Origin: a virus
Length of the DNA: 52,361 nucleotides
Virus record (IMG/VR): IMGVR_UViG_3300025853_000126
Span: 1 to 52,361 of that record
Direction: 5' to 3' (one strand)
Below, piece after piece: positions 29,373 to 36,858 of the stretch; position 1 is the stretch's first letter; the number at the start of each line of letters is the position of its first letter. A model generated the notes under the pieces. That model was not told the DNA's origin. It did no database searches and was given only the letters and a program-made list of their open reading frames with translations. The position numbers and the translations under genes are program-made.

Positions 29373-29430
29373 AATACAAGAAGCTTGGAATAAGTTATTA
29401 TATAAATTAATGTTTAAAAAATATAAATAA
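29341..29430 (+). CDS. 29-residue cationic amphipathic peptide
   Basis: Reads MKEKIKKFVDKIQEAWNKLL followed by YKLMFKKYK. About ten Lys are spaced with aromatic and aliphatic residues so that a helix would be amphipathic. It starts inside the end of the lipoprotein gene and its stop overlaps the next start (TAATG), so all three genes are chained. The position within the envelope/lysis cluster suggests a membrane-active or small regulatory peptide; function unknown and expression unproven. Confidence 0.45.
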   Translation: MKEKIKKFVDKIQEAWNKLLYKLMFKKYK

Positions 29431-30605
29431 TGAAGCAATTACTTACATTACTATTGTTTTTAGTGAGTTTTACTATAAATTCACAAAATCTTTTTGAAAA
29501 AATATATAAAGATTTCTTAAAATATGGAACTATATATGTAGCGGGTGATATAGATAATCCTAAAGAAGAACCAAAAGATTACTTTGTTAGAACTAATCCT
29601 AATGGAAATCTATACTCTGCGCCTGTAGTTGTTGATGGTACAGATTATTATGACTATGATTATAGATATGGATTTGGCATACGTAAATTAGCTAGATTTG
29701 ATTATGAAGTAAAAGGTAAACAATACTACGATGGAACAGAAAGTAATGTAGGTTTGTCTGCTACTAACTCACCTGTAAAAGGTTTAGAATATGTATTTCA
29801 TACAGAAAAAGAAAGATCTAGAGATGAAATATTTAAAAACCATAGATACTTTGTAAAGCATAGTGGTAAAAACCACATGGTTAAATTAGAAAGTAGAGCG
29901 CAAGGCAAAGTTGATTTTAAATATAAATCAGCAGAAGTTAGAGTTAAACTACCTATTGGTAAAAAGTTTAGTGTATCTGCTGGAGCTATATATCGTACAC
30001 ATGAAAGACCTTATGGTTATAATCCAGTAGAGATATGGTTAAATGAAACAAATGAGTCAGGGCAAATTGTAAATCCTTGGTACACGTTAGGTTTTATGTA
30101 TGGTTATGATGATATATATTATACGCAAGAAGATTCTTTTGGCAATGAAACATTTGATTGGTATTGGATAGATGAAGAAGGTGAAACTGTAGCTTATACA
30201 GATTTACAATTCCGTGACACAGTATTTGCTGAATTAATGAATCGTTATAATCATGAAGTATGGGACGATCTAGACGCTTTTGGTGTATTATCACCTGTGC
30301 TCGGTTTTGACTATTACCATTATAAAAATAACTTTTGGCTTCATGCTTATGGTTCTTACTTATTACCATACCACAAGTATGTAAAAGGCGACGAAGATTT
30401 TAGTTATTTAAATAGAAACAATTGGGGACTTGGTGGTTTAATGCAAGACTCAGAGCTTGAGCAATGGGAAGATTATCAGGCTGGTGTTGTTTTTGGATGG
30501 AAATTAAGCAAAAGCATTGGAGTGTTTGTAGAAGGCGAATACACTAAGTTTTGGGATAGTAAAATATATAACGGATCTGTAGGATTAAATATAACATTAA
30601 AATAA
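29430..30605 (+). CDS. exported outer-membrane beta-barrel-like protein
   Basis: 391 residues. Clear signal peptide MKQLLTLLLFLVSFTINSQ with cleavage after SQ, common in Bacteroidota. The mature protein is rich in Tyr, Trp, Asp and Gly with alternating beta-strand pattern (FKYKSAEVRVKLPIGKKFSV; GVVFGWKLSKSIGVFVEGEY) and ends in the strand GSVGLNITLK, as outer membrane barrels do. TAATG-coupled to the upstream peptide gene. Possible roles: altering the host surface to block superinfection, or assisting lysis. No enzyme motif is visible. Confidence 0.55.
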   Translation: MKQLLTLLLFLVSFTINSQNLFEKIYKDFLKYGTIYVAGDIDNPKEEPKDYFVRTNPNGNLYSAPVVVDGTDYYDYDYRYGFGIRKLARFDYEVKGKQYYDGTESNVGLSATNSPVKGLEYVFHTEKERSRDEIFKNHRYFVKHSGKNHMVKLESRAQGKVDFKYKSAEVRVKLPIGKKFSVSAGAIYRTHERPYGYNPVEIWLNETNESGQIVNPWYTLGFMYGYDDIYYTQEDSFGNETFDWYWIDEEGETVAYTDLQFRDTVFAELMNRYNHEVWDDLDAFGVLSPVLGFDYYHYKNNFWLHAYGSYLLPYHKYVKGDEDFSYLNRNNWGLGGLMQDSELEQWEDYQAGVVFGWKLSKSIGVFVEGEYTKFWDSKIYNGSVGLNITLK

Positions 30606-30606
30606 A

Positions 30607-30897
30607 ATGGGAGCACCACAAATTGGCGAAGATACTAAAATAACCGTTGATTTAAAAACAATAGGTTTAATAATTGGAGGAGCAGTAGGTTTTGCTACTC
30701 TTTATTTCACATTGCAGGCAGACATAGCTTTAGCTAAAGAATTACCTGCTCCTGTAATCGACAGAGTAGAATATGATTTAAAAGACGAGTTGATACGTCA
30801 AACAATTATAGACACTCAAGAAGATGTACAAGAAATAAAAGAAACTATAGAAAAAATCGACGAACGTTTGTACGAGCTACAACAAAGAGGTAGGTAA
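30607..30897 (+). CDS. membrane-anchored coiled-coil protein (holin- or spanin-like)
   Basis: 96 residues. One transmembrane segment (TIGLIIGGAVGFATLYFTL, residues 18-36) is followed by a long charged helix (VIDRVEYDL to KIDERLYELQQRGR) likely to be a coiled coil. The single-span anchor with periplasmic or cytoplasmic coil, adjacent to lysis genes, fits a spanin or small holin, but neither is proven. Starts 1 base after the preceding stop. Confidence 0.5.
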   Translation: MGAPQIGEDTKITVDLKTIGLIIGGAVGFATLYFTLQADIALAKELPAPVIDRVEYDLKDELIRQTIIDTQEDVQEIKETIEKIDERLYELQQRGR

Positions 30898-30898
30898 T

Positions 30899-31297
30899 AT
30901 GAAATATTTAAATATAATTTTATTATTAATATCGTTTAACGTATCTGCTCAAGAGTGGATAAGCGATGATAATTTTGATAATAAAATAAATGAAAAACAA
31001 GCTTTTGGCGATGATCAAAACAAACCTGTTATTGTAGAATTTTATGCTAAGTTTAACGATGCTAATAAATTTGAGCAATGGTTAGAACTAAAAGATGTTA
31101 TATATTATAGAGCAGATATAGCTACGTGCCCAGCTGCTAAAAAGAAATACAAGGTACGTATGGCGCCAACATTAATTATATTTAAAGACGGTATTAAAGA
31201 AACTGTTTTTAAAGCAGGACTAGATTTAATGTTGCCAGTAGATTTAAATGAAATACAAGAAGCAGTTGATGAGGTAAACACTGCAAGTCAATTTTAA
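30899..31297 (+). CDS. exported thioredoxin-fold protein without CXXC
   Basis: 132 residues. Signal peptide MKYLNIILLLISFNVSAQ. The mature part has the thioredoxin order: PVIVEFYAKF strand, helix, then YKVRMAPTLIIFKDG with the conserved cis-Pro and a glycine-turn, then a C-terminal helix. Where WCGPC should be there is AKFNDANKF, so the redox pair is absent; the only mature Cys is in ATCPAAK. It could be a binding or chaperone-type thioredoxin-like protein in the periplasm. Function in lysis or envelope change is inference. Confidence 0.6.
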   Translation: MKYLNIILLLISFNVSAQEWISDDNFDNKINEKQAFGDDQNKPVIVEFYAKFNDANKFEQWLELKDVIYYRADIATCPAAKKKYKVRMAPTLIIFKDGIKETVFKAGLDLMLPVDLNEIQEAVDEVNTASQF

Positions 31298-31298
31298 A

Positions 31299-31448
31299 AT
31301 GAAAAAAAGAAAATTAAATAGTAAAAATCCTAAATATTATCCAGTTACAGAGGATCTGGTAAAAGAAAGAAAAGAATTAATAGCTACAATACGTAAAGGC
31401 AGAAAACGAAACGTTAGAGTCTACGCTGTGTTTAGCGAAATAGAATAA
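31299..31448 (+). CDS. 49-residue basic protein
   Basis: Starts MKKRKLNSKNPKYYPVTEDL and ends RVYAVFSEIE; strongly basic in the middle (KERKELIATIRKGRKRNVRV). It fills exactly the gap between two plus-strand genes, starting 1 base after one stop and ending 2 bases before the next start, which supports a real gene. Function unknown; nucleic-acid binding is possible from charge. Confidence 0.55.
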   Translation: MKKRKLNSKNPKYYPVTEDLVKERKELIATIRKGRKRNVRVYAVFSEIE

Positions 31449-31450
31449 TC

Positions 31451-31825
31451 ATGGGAAACATTTATAAAAGCAAGAAAAAAACTGGTGAAACATCTTCAGA
31501 ATATAGAGATAGAGTCGCTAAAGAAGGAGCTGAATGGTATGCTGCTGGTGCTGGTCAAAGATCACATTTAGTAGTACCTGATAGTGAAAAAGTACAAAAC
31601 AATAAACCCGCAGAGTCATCTACGTCTTTTCAAGATTGGTATATGAGTAAACAAACAACAAGTCCTTCATCTAATAACTATAATGGTCCATTAGCTAAAA
31701 TTAGTTCAGCTTGTAAAGCTGCTGCAAAAAGAAAATTTAAAGTTTGGCCAAGCGCTTATGCTTCAGGTTGGGGTGTAAGATGTACAAAAGCTGGTGGTCC
31801 AAGTAAATTTGGAGGTAAAAAATAA
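31451..31825 (+). CDS. small basic protein with C-terminal Cys/Trp domain
   Basis: 124 residues. The C-terminal 45 residues (SSACKAAAKRKFKVWPSAYA, then SGWGVRCTKAGG) form a compact Lys/Cys/Trp motif recognised from many aquatic phage small proteins, which I associate with DUF5872-like families from memory. The N-terminus is charged and the middle is Ser/Gln-rich. It heads three consecutive basic Cys-containing genes. Stop overlaps the next start (TAATG). Confidence 0.5.
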   Translation: MGNIYKSKKKTGETSSEYRDRVAKEGAEWYAAGAGQRSHLVVPDSEKVQNNKPAESSTSFQDWYMSKQTTSPSSNNYNGPLAKISSACKAAAKRKFKVWPSAYASGWGVRCTKAGGPSKFGGKK

Positions 31826-32100
31826 TGACTTATATACAGCACAACTCACCATTTGCTAAGCAAAAAGGTGGCGGCACAACTAAAACTTGTCTACCTGCTT
31901 CTAAAATAAGAAGCATGAGTAAAGAGCAAAGAGAAAAACTAGTTAACTCTAAAAAAGCTGCTGGTGCTAAAGGTAAATATAAGCGATCATCTAAAACAAA
32001 CGTAAAAGGAGCTCGTAAAAAAGGGGCTACATTACGTGACTGGTTTGAAAAAGAAGACTGGAGAAGAGTTGATGATCCATCTAAAAAATGTGGAGAATAA
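31825..32100 (+). CDS. small basic protein, DUF5872-like
   Basis: 91 residues, about a quarter Lys/Arg. It contains CLPASKIRSMSKEQREKLV and the C-terminal LRDWFEKEDWRRVDDPSKKC, a pattern I recall as characteristic of this phage-borne family. Gene chaining by TAATG at both ends. A virion or DNA-condensing role could be guessed from charge, but no function is known to me. Confidence 0.5.
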   Translation: MTYIQHNSPFAKQKGGGTTKTCLPASKIRSMSKEQREKLVNSKKAAGAKGKYKRSSKTNVKGARKKGATLRDWFEKEDWRRVDDPSKKCGE

Positions 32101-32513
32101 TGGAAAATCCTATTAAACATTGTGCTGCTAGTGTAATGCACACTAAAGCATGGAACGACATGCGAGCTAGACAAGCTGCTGTAGCAGGTAGAGGCTCAGG
32201 TAATAAAGTTGGTTTAAAACATGCTGAAGCTAAAAGAACTGCTCCATTGACTATTAAAGAGCAAGCTTATGAAAAGCAAAATAAAAAAATGAGAGCTGAG
32301 CATAAACGTGACACTGGTAAAACTCTAGGTGAAAGACAAACTAAAGGTACTGGTAAACGTAGAGTTTCATTTGCTTGTAGATTTGCAGGTATGAAAGGAT
32401 CTATGAAAGATAAAAAAGGAGAACCTACTAGATATGCTATGGCATTAAAAAAGTGGGGATTTGGTAGTAGAGAAGCTGCTAGAAATTTTTGCAACAAAAA
32501 TAAAGAAAAATGA
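32100..32513 (+). CDS. small basic protein with CRFAGMKG motif
   Basis: 137 residues from ATG 32100 (MENPIKHCAASVMHTKAW), chosen because it overlaps the preceding stop as TAATG; an in-frame ATG at 32088 would lengthen it by four residues. The C-terminus SFACRFAGMKGSMKD, then GEPTRYAMALKKWGFGSREA, is related in style to its two neighbours: Lys-rich with conserved Cys, Trp and Gly. Function unknown. Confidence 0.5.
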   Translation: MENPIKHCAASVMHTKAWNDMRARQAAVAGRGSGNKVGLKHAEAKRTAPLTIKEQAYEKQNKKMRAEHKRDTGKTLGERQTKGTGKRRVSFACRFAGMKGSMKDKKGEPTRYAMALKKWGFGSREAARNFCNKNKEK

Positions 32514-32971
32514 AAATAAGCGCCAATATAACTTATGCAGAAGCAATACACTCTGAAACTGCTAAGCGTAAAGGAATAGATAATACGCCAAACCCAACAC
32601 AAATAGAAGCTATGAAATTATTAGCTGAAAAAGTGTTTCAACCATTACGTGAGTGGGTTGGTGGACCAATAAAAGTTAATTCATTTTTTAGATCACCAGA
32701 TTTAAACGAAGCCATAGGAGGTTCTAAAACTTCACAGCATTGTAAAGGTCAAGCAATTGATATTGATGATGTCTATGGTTGTAAAACTAATGCAGAAATG
32801 TATCATTGGATAAAAGAAAACTTAAATTTTGATCAAATGATATGGGAGTTTGGTACAGACACACAGCCAAACTGGATTCATGTATCATATGTGTCAGAAG
32901 AAGATAATAGAAATAAATGTTTAAAAGCCTATAAAGATGACATGGGTAAAACTAAATACAAAGTAATATGA
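32510..32971 (+). CDS. endolysin, peptidase M15 (D-Ala-D-Ala/L-Ala-D-Glu type)
   Basis: 153 residues, single domain. The zinc site is readable: SQHCKGQAIDID gives H77 and D84, NWIHVSY gives H124, and WEFG supplies catalytic E113. This is the M15 order SxHxxGxAxD...ExxxxxxxWxH. It would cleave peptidoglycan peptide cross-links at lysis. There is no signal peptide, so a holin or other pore is needed for export. It overlaps both neighbours by 4 bases. Confidence 0.85.
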   Translation: MKISANITYAEAIHSETAKRKGIDNTPNPTQIEAMKLLAEKVFQPLREWVGGPIKVNSFFRSPDLNEAIGGSKTSQHCKGQAIDIDDVYGCKTNAEMYHWIKENLNFDQMIWEFGTDTQPNWIHVSYVSEEDNRNKCLKAYKDDMGKTKYKVI

Positions 32972-33396
32972 AAAATTTTAATATAGGTAATTACAAGTTA
33001 CCGCACATGAGTCCATTTCCTGTTAAAAAAATAGTAAAAAAAGTTGAAAAACCATTTGATAGAACTCCTAAAAGACTAGATATACCAGAACCAATTCCGA
33101 TACGTAATAATGGAGTTGTAAGCAGCAGTGGTGGTAATGATTTAGATGAATTTTTAAAAAGAGTAGAAAGTAGGAAAATTAAAAATCCTGAATATGCTGA
33201 TGTAGAAGGACCAGAATATAGTAAAAGTTATGATTTTTTTATAACTAATAGAAATGAAGAAAGTGATAAAGTTGCTAGACAAATAGATTCATTAAATAAA
33301 GTTGTAATGGAACAAGCTAAAAATAGACAGTTTGATGAAATGAAAAAAACTAGAGCTTATCAACAAGATTTAATGAGTAAGTATGATATAGACTAG
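32968..33396 (+). CDS. hypothetical protein closing the late region
   Basis: 142 residues, Lys/Pro-rich N-terminus (FPVKKIVKKVEKPFDRTPKR), Ser/Gly linker, then charged helices. No motif recognised. It is the last plus-strand gene before the terminator and overlaps the endolysin by 4 bases. A virion or lysis-regulation role would be guesswork. Confidence 0.5.
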   Translation: MKNFNIGNYKLPHMSPFPVKKIVKKVEKPFDRTPKRLDIPEPIPIRNNGVVSSSGGNDLDEFLKRVESRKIKNPEYADVEGPEYSKSYDFFITNRNEESDKVARQIDSLNKVVMEQAKNRQFDEMKKTRAYQQDLMSKYDID

Positions 33397-33434
33397 GATC
33401 AACATATAATGGGCGTACCATACCCAAAGATCCT
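33395..33434 (+). other. nested RNA structure upstream of the terminator
   Basis: AGGATC (33395-33400) can pair with GATCCT (33429-33434), enclosing a smaller hairpin ATGG..CCAT. The first arm overlaps the stop codon of the last late gene. Possible mRNA 3' protective structure. Confidence 0.4.
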
Positions 33435-33444
33435 GTAACAAGAA

Positions 33445-33469
33445 GGGAGGCATTGAGCCTCCCTTTTTT
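33445..33469 (+). terminator. intrinsic terminator between convergent late and early/middle genes
   Basis: GGGAGGC, loop ATTGA, GCCTCCC followed by six T. A perfect 7-bp GC-rich stem and U-tract just after the last plus-strand gene and 2 bases before the minus-strand NrdA stop. On the minus strand the same stem is followed by TTCTTGTT, so it may stop transcription from both sides. Confidence 0.93.
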
Positions 33470-33470
33470 A

Positions 33471-35165
33471 TTATCCGTCACACGCGACGCAGTCTTCCAT
33501 AGCTTTACTTGCTATATCTCCACGTAGCACTGACTCAGTCCGCATATAATATAAAGTTTTAATTCCTTTTTTCCATGCATCTAAATGTACTTGATTTATC
33601 CATTTAGGATTTGCTACAGCTGGAAAAGCTAAATTCAAACTAACTGACTGATCTATATATTGCTGGCGTATACCAGCTTGTCTAACTAATTCTAATTGAT
33701 TTATTTCCTTAAATGTTTTAAATACTTCTTTTGTATCGTCGTCTAGTTCTTTTATATCTTGTACTGAACCACCATCTGCTAAGATTTTGTCCCACGTTTC
33801 TTTTGTGTTGATTTTGGCTTTTTCCAAAACCTTAACCAACGTAGGATTTTTCCTAATGAACGTTCCTTTAGCTGACTGTTCCGTAAATACATTAGCTGCC
33901 CAGGGTTCAATCCCGGGACTAACATTTCCAGAAAGTTTAGAATTACTAACAGTGGGAGCAATAGCGCGTAAATGGGTATTACGAAAACCAGTACCGACAC
34001 ACCAAAGAGGTTCTCCATAAACATCAGCAAGAGCCATTGAAGCTCTTTCAGATTCGATTTTGATTTGACTAAAAATTCTTCTAGTTTCATATTGTGCTAA
34101 TAAACCCTCAAATGGTAAACCTTTTTCTTGTAAGTATGTATGCCATCCGAGTACACCAAGACCTAACGCTCTACCTTTTTCAGCAGATCTTACAGAGTTT
34201 TCAAACCCTTTTCTATATTTAGCTCTTTGTATAAACTCTTCAAGTACTCCATCAAGAAACCATATTGAGTCATAAATGATATTTGTATTTTTCCATTCGT
34301 CGTACTTAGCTAGGTTTAAGCTAGACAGACAACAAACGAATGAGTGATTTTCATCTGTGTGTAATGTTATTTCACTACAGATATTTGTCATATGTACTTT
34401 TAAAGCGTTGTCTTTGTAAGCTTTTGGATTTTGTTTGTTAGTGTTACCTTTAAAAAGTATATAAGGTTCTCCAGTCGCTTTACGTTTTTGTAATAGCTTT
34501 CCCCATTTCTTTCTAGCTTCTGTATCGCCAGCTTCAAGTCTTCGCATGAATTTATCGCCGACGACAGCGCATTGATGTAGGTTAAGCGATTGTCTGTTAA
34601 CGTCTCCTTTAGGTTCTCTAATCTCGAGCCACTCCTCAAAATCGGGGTGGTCAATGTTAATGTTAACTGATGCAGCTCCTCGTCTGACAGATCCTTGATT
34701 AGTGGCAAGTATTGTGCTATCGTATATTTTACAAAAAGGCACAACTCCGTCGCTTGTTCCATTTCCTGTTATTTTAGCTCCGGCGGGTCTAATTTGATTT
34801 ATACCGATACCAACTCCACCGCCGTGCTTAGCGAGCAGCATCATCTCTAAGTTTTTTTGTCCTATGTCAATGATACTATCAGCCACATCAATGCCGAAAC
34901 AGCTAATAGGCAAACCGCGATCAGTACCTGTGTTAGATAATACCGGACTAGCAAGACATAACCATCCTTTCCATATGTATTCAAAAAAGACATCAGCCAT
35001 TTCAGGTTTAAATAACCTTTTGGCAACTGTTTTTGAAACTCGTTGATAAGCTTCTTTAGGTGTTTCACCATTATATAAATAACCTCCACCTATAGTTTTT
35101 TTATAAACTTCGTTGTCACCCCATTCAGGATAATCAACTCCCTTTTTCCATTGATTGTTCCACAT
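33471..35165 (-). CDS. nrdA: ribonucleotide reductase class I, large (alpha) subunit
   Basis: 564 residues. Reduces ribonucleotides to deoxyribonucleotides for phage DNA synthesis. Visible: SCFG with C89 and FVCCL with C278/C279 as the active-site disulfide partners, NICSEI (N261, C263, E265) for the thiyl radical and catalysis, and C-terminal CVACDG for re-reduction. It is shorter than E. coli NrdA (761) and lacks the N-terminal ATP-cone, so dATP feedback inhibition should be absent, as in other phage enzymes. It is last in the minus operon; beta subunit 0.4 kb upstream. Confidence 0.93.
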   Translation of the reverse strand: MWNNQWKKGVDYPEWGDNEVYKKTIGGGYLYNGETPKEAYQRVSKTVAKRLFKPEMADVFFEYIWKGWLCLASPVLSNTGTDRGLPISCFGIDVADSIIDIGQKNLEMMLLAKHGGGVGIGINQIRPAGAKITGNGTSDGVVPFCKIYDSTILATNQGSVRRGAASVNINIDHPDFEEWLEIREPKGDVNRQSLNLHQCAVVGDKFMRRLEAGDTEARKKWGKLLQKRKATGEPYILFKGNTNKQNPKAYKDNALKVHMTNICSEITLHTDENHSFVCCLSSLNLAKYDEWKNTNIIYDSIWFLDGVLEEFIQRAKYRKGFENSVRSAEKGRALGLGVLGWHTYLQEKGLPFEGLLAQYETRRIFSQIKIESERASMALADVYGEPLWCVGTGFRNTHLRAIAPTVSNSKLSGNVSPGIEPWAANVFTEQSAKGTFIRKNPTLVKVLEKAKINTKETWDKILADGGSVQDIKELDDDTKEVFKTFKEINQLELVRQAGIRQQYIDQSVSLNLAFPAVANPKWINQVHLDAWKKGIKTLYYMRTESVLRGDIASKAMEDCVACDG

Positions 35166-35361
35166 CTTTTAATCTTTTTTCTCTGTCTTTTAATTCTTCT
35201 ACTATTTTATCCCACTCTTCTTTACCTAAATGTAGTTGAAGCGCGGTTAAAGTACCTTGTGACATACTAACACAGGAGTGTACTTCTTGTACTAAATTTC
35301 TAACTAAACCAGTTAGACCTTCTACTCTTTTTTTTAATTCTATTATTTTTGATTCTTTCAT
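35134..35361 (-). CDS. small coiled-coil protein between RNR genes
   Basis: 75 residues, mostly helical (IIELKKRVEGLTGLVRNLV; EELKDREKRLKDVEQSME) and with one Cys. It overlaps the nrdA start by 32 bases and directly abuts the upstream gene. No motif; a similar small coiled-coil gene occurs beside RNR genes in some phages, but function is unknown. Confidence 0.5.
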   Translation of the reverse strand: MKESKIIELKKRVEGLTGLVRNLVQEVHSCVSMSQGTLTALQLHLGKEEWDKIVEELKDREKRLKDVEQSMEKGS

Positions 35362-35607
35362 TTAACATAATATTAAAAACATACCCGCAGGTATAATTGT
35401 GAATATAAAATCTAATAATTCAGGACTACCTTTTTTCATCAGCCAATCCCATATTATCTCTTTTGCTGCGGCTACAATAACTGTAATCCACAAGCCGTTT
35501 ACACCAAATATTAACATGGAAACAAAACTAATTATTGTTCCATAAAAAAAGTGTAATAATTTATCTGTTGGTATATTACCAAATGTCTTCAAAGTCTTCA
35601 TTTTCAT
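35362..35607 (-). CDS. small membrane protein with DKxxHFxxG motif
   Basis: 81 residues if started at ATG 35607 (MKMKTLKTFGNIPTDK), overlapping the nrdB end by 32 bases; ATG 35601 is an alternative, and a longer frame to 35763 lies mostly within nrdB and is unlikely. Motifs: DKLLHFFYGTI, AAAKEIIWDW, LLDFIFTIIPAG, with three hydrophobic helices. The same order DKxxHFxxG..AKExxD..D-x(4-6)-G occurs in the lipoprotein at 29073. Likely inner-membrane; function unknown. Confidence 0.5.
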   Translation of the reverse strand: MKMKTLKTFGNIPTDKLLHFFYGTIISFVSMLIFGVNGLWITVIVAAAKEIIWDWLMKKGSPELLDFIFTIIPAGMFLILC

Positions 35608-36544
35608 TTGCTTTACTATAATCTGTTGGTCTAATTGCGAAAAAGTCAGTATGAGTATGTCCACCAGTAAGATGATAAAACCAATCAAGATTAGCTGCAG
35701 AATCAGTATCGTAGCTAAAAAAACGTCTTTTATCAGTGTAGCCAAGTTCGACAAGTTTTTCATTTGTTCTTTTTCTAATAAATTGTTTTAAATCGTTTGA
35801 TTTTAGGTTTTCAATATCACCCATTTCAAACATTTTATCTATATATTTTTCTTCTAATTCTACCATGATCTTAGCTGCTTTGTATATATCTTCCTTGCAT
35901 TGTTCTTTTAGATCAGGTATTTCCTCACACATGTGTCTAAATAATTGACAACCCATGCGGCTGTGTAATGATTCGTCTCTTACAGACCATTTCATTTGTT
36001 GTCCTATTCCTTTGAGAAGATTTCTAAGCTGAAAAGAATATAAAACAGCAAAAGCTGAATACAAACTAACACCCTCTGCAAAGGCTGAAAACACGGCCAA
36101 ACTTCTACCAATGCCAACAGGATCACTGCCGTCATAACTAACCAAGTTATCAAACCTTTCCGATGTTGCCGGTTCGTGAAGAAACGCTTCAAAGTCTTCA
36201 AGTCCAAGTGTTTCATTTAAATAACTGTATGCAACAGCGTGTATTGTTTCTTGTGAGCCGAACATCATAGCCATCTGTTGCACTTCATGTTTTGGAAACC
36301 ATGATACGACTTTTTGAGTCCAATAATCAGATACAGCACATTCAGTTTGAGCAAATCCTAACAATATATTACCAACTAAGTTTTTCTCAGCATCAGTAAG
36401 CTTTTCGTTCCAGTCTTTTACATCACCTGACATAGGTATTTCTGTATGTAACCAAAATGCTTGTGCTTGCTTTAACCAACCTTCAGTGTAATATATAGGG
36501 TATTCAAACGGTTTGTACGGTATTCTTTCTTTAAATAGACTCAT
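35576..36544 (-). CDS. nrdB: ribonucleotide reductase class I, small (beta) subunit
   Basis: 322 residues. Supplies the radical to NrdA through a di-metal site: E68 (AQTEC), E99 and H102 (SQETIHA), E157 (FAEGVS), and E191, H194 (RDESLHS). Y106 or Y108 in HAVAYSYL is in place for the radical Tyr. Both subunits lie in one operon, and the last residues (ANENEDFEDIW) are the usual acidic tail binding the alpha subunit. Confidence 0.93.
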   Translation of the reverse strand: MSLFKERIPYKPFEYPIYYTEGWLKQAQAFWLHTEIPMSGDVKDWNEKLTDAEKNLVGNILLGFAQTECAVSDYWTQKVVSWFPKHEVQQMAMMFGSQETIHAVAYSYLNETLGLEDFEAFLHEPATSERFDNLVSYDGSDPVGIGRSLAVFSAFAEGVSLYSAFAVLYSFQLRNLLKGIGQQMKWSVRDESLHSRMGCQLFRHMCEEIPDLKEQCKEDIYKAAKIMVELEEKYIDKMFEMGDIENLKSNDLKQFIRKRTNEKLVELGYTDKRRFFSYDTDSAANLDWFYHLTGGHTHTDFFAIRPTDYSKANENEDFEDIW

Positions 36545-36692
36545 TGTTATAAGGTATTTCTAGTGCTATATCCACAAATGGGATATAAAACACATAAGTT
36601 AATTGGTTTTGTTCTTCATAAGCTCTTGTTCCGAATAATATACCCGGGTAAAAACCTATTGACAAAGACCAGTTCCATTTTTCTTTATCCAT
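36531..36692 (-). CDS. 53-residue conserved-type small protein
   Basis: Reads MDKEKWNWSLSIGFYPGILF to a C-terminus EIPYNNESI. It overlaps nrdB by 14 bases and the upstream small gene by 8 bases, the usual chaining here. The pattern WS.SIGFYPGILFG.R.YE......YIPFVDI resembles a small protein I recall from other marine phages next to RNR genes. Function unknown. Confidence 0.6.
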   Translation of the reverse strand: MDKEKWNWSLSIGFYPGILFGTRAYEEQNQLTYVFYIPFVDIALEIPYNNESI

Positions 36693-36858
36693 AAACTTTT
36701 ATATTATATTGATCTTGATATTTCACAAGTTCTTTATATTTTATTTTTCCTCTTTGTTGCCAAGACCACTTAACCCATTTGTCAATTTGGCGCTCAGCAT
36801 ATTTTTTCCTAGCTATTATTTTTGCGAGCTTAGGATTAACCTTACTGTTTCGTCGCAT
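36685..36858 (-). CDS. 57-residue basic protein
   Basis: Reads MRRNSKVNPKLAKIIARKKY and ends DQYNIKVYG. About one third Lys/Arg with several Trp (WVKWSWQQ), suggesting nucleic-acid binding. It starts 43 bases inside the end of the nuclease gene and overlaps the next gene by 8 bases. Without it, 36693-36815 would be the only gap in a tightly packed operon. Confidence 0.5.
   Translation of the reverse strand: MRRNSKVNPKLAKIIARKKYAERQIDKWVKWSWQQRGKIKYKELVKYQDQYNIKVYG

Noticed and set aside
33787-34020. Plus-strand gene inside nrdA
   Set aside because: It overlaps conserved RNR sequence on the opposite strand and has no motif.
35608-35763. Longer N-terminus for the small membrane protein (start 35763)
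   Set aside because: It would lie entirely within nrdB in another frame; starts at 35607 or 35601 give a normal short overlap.
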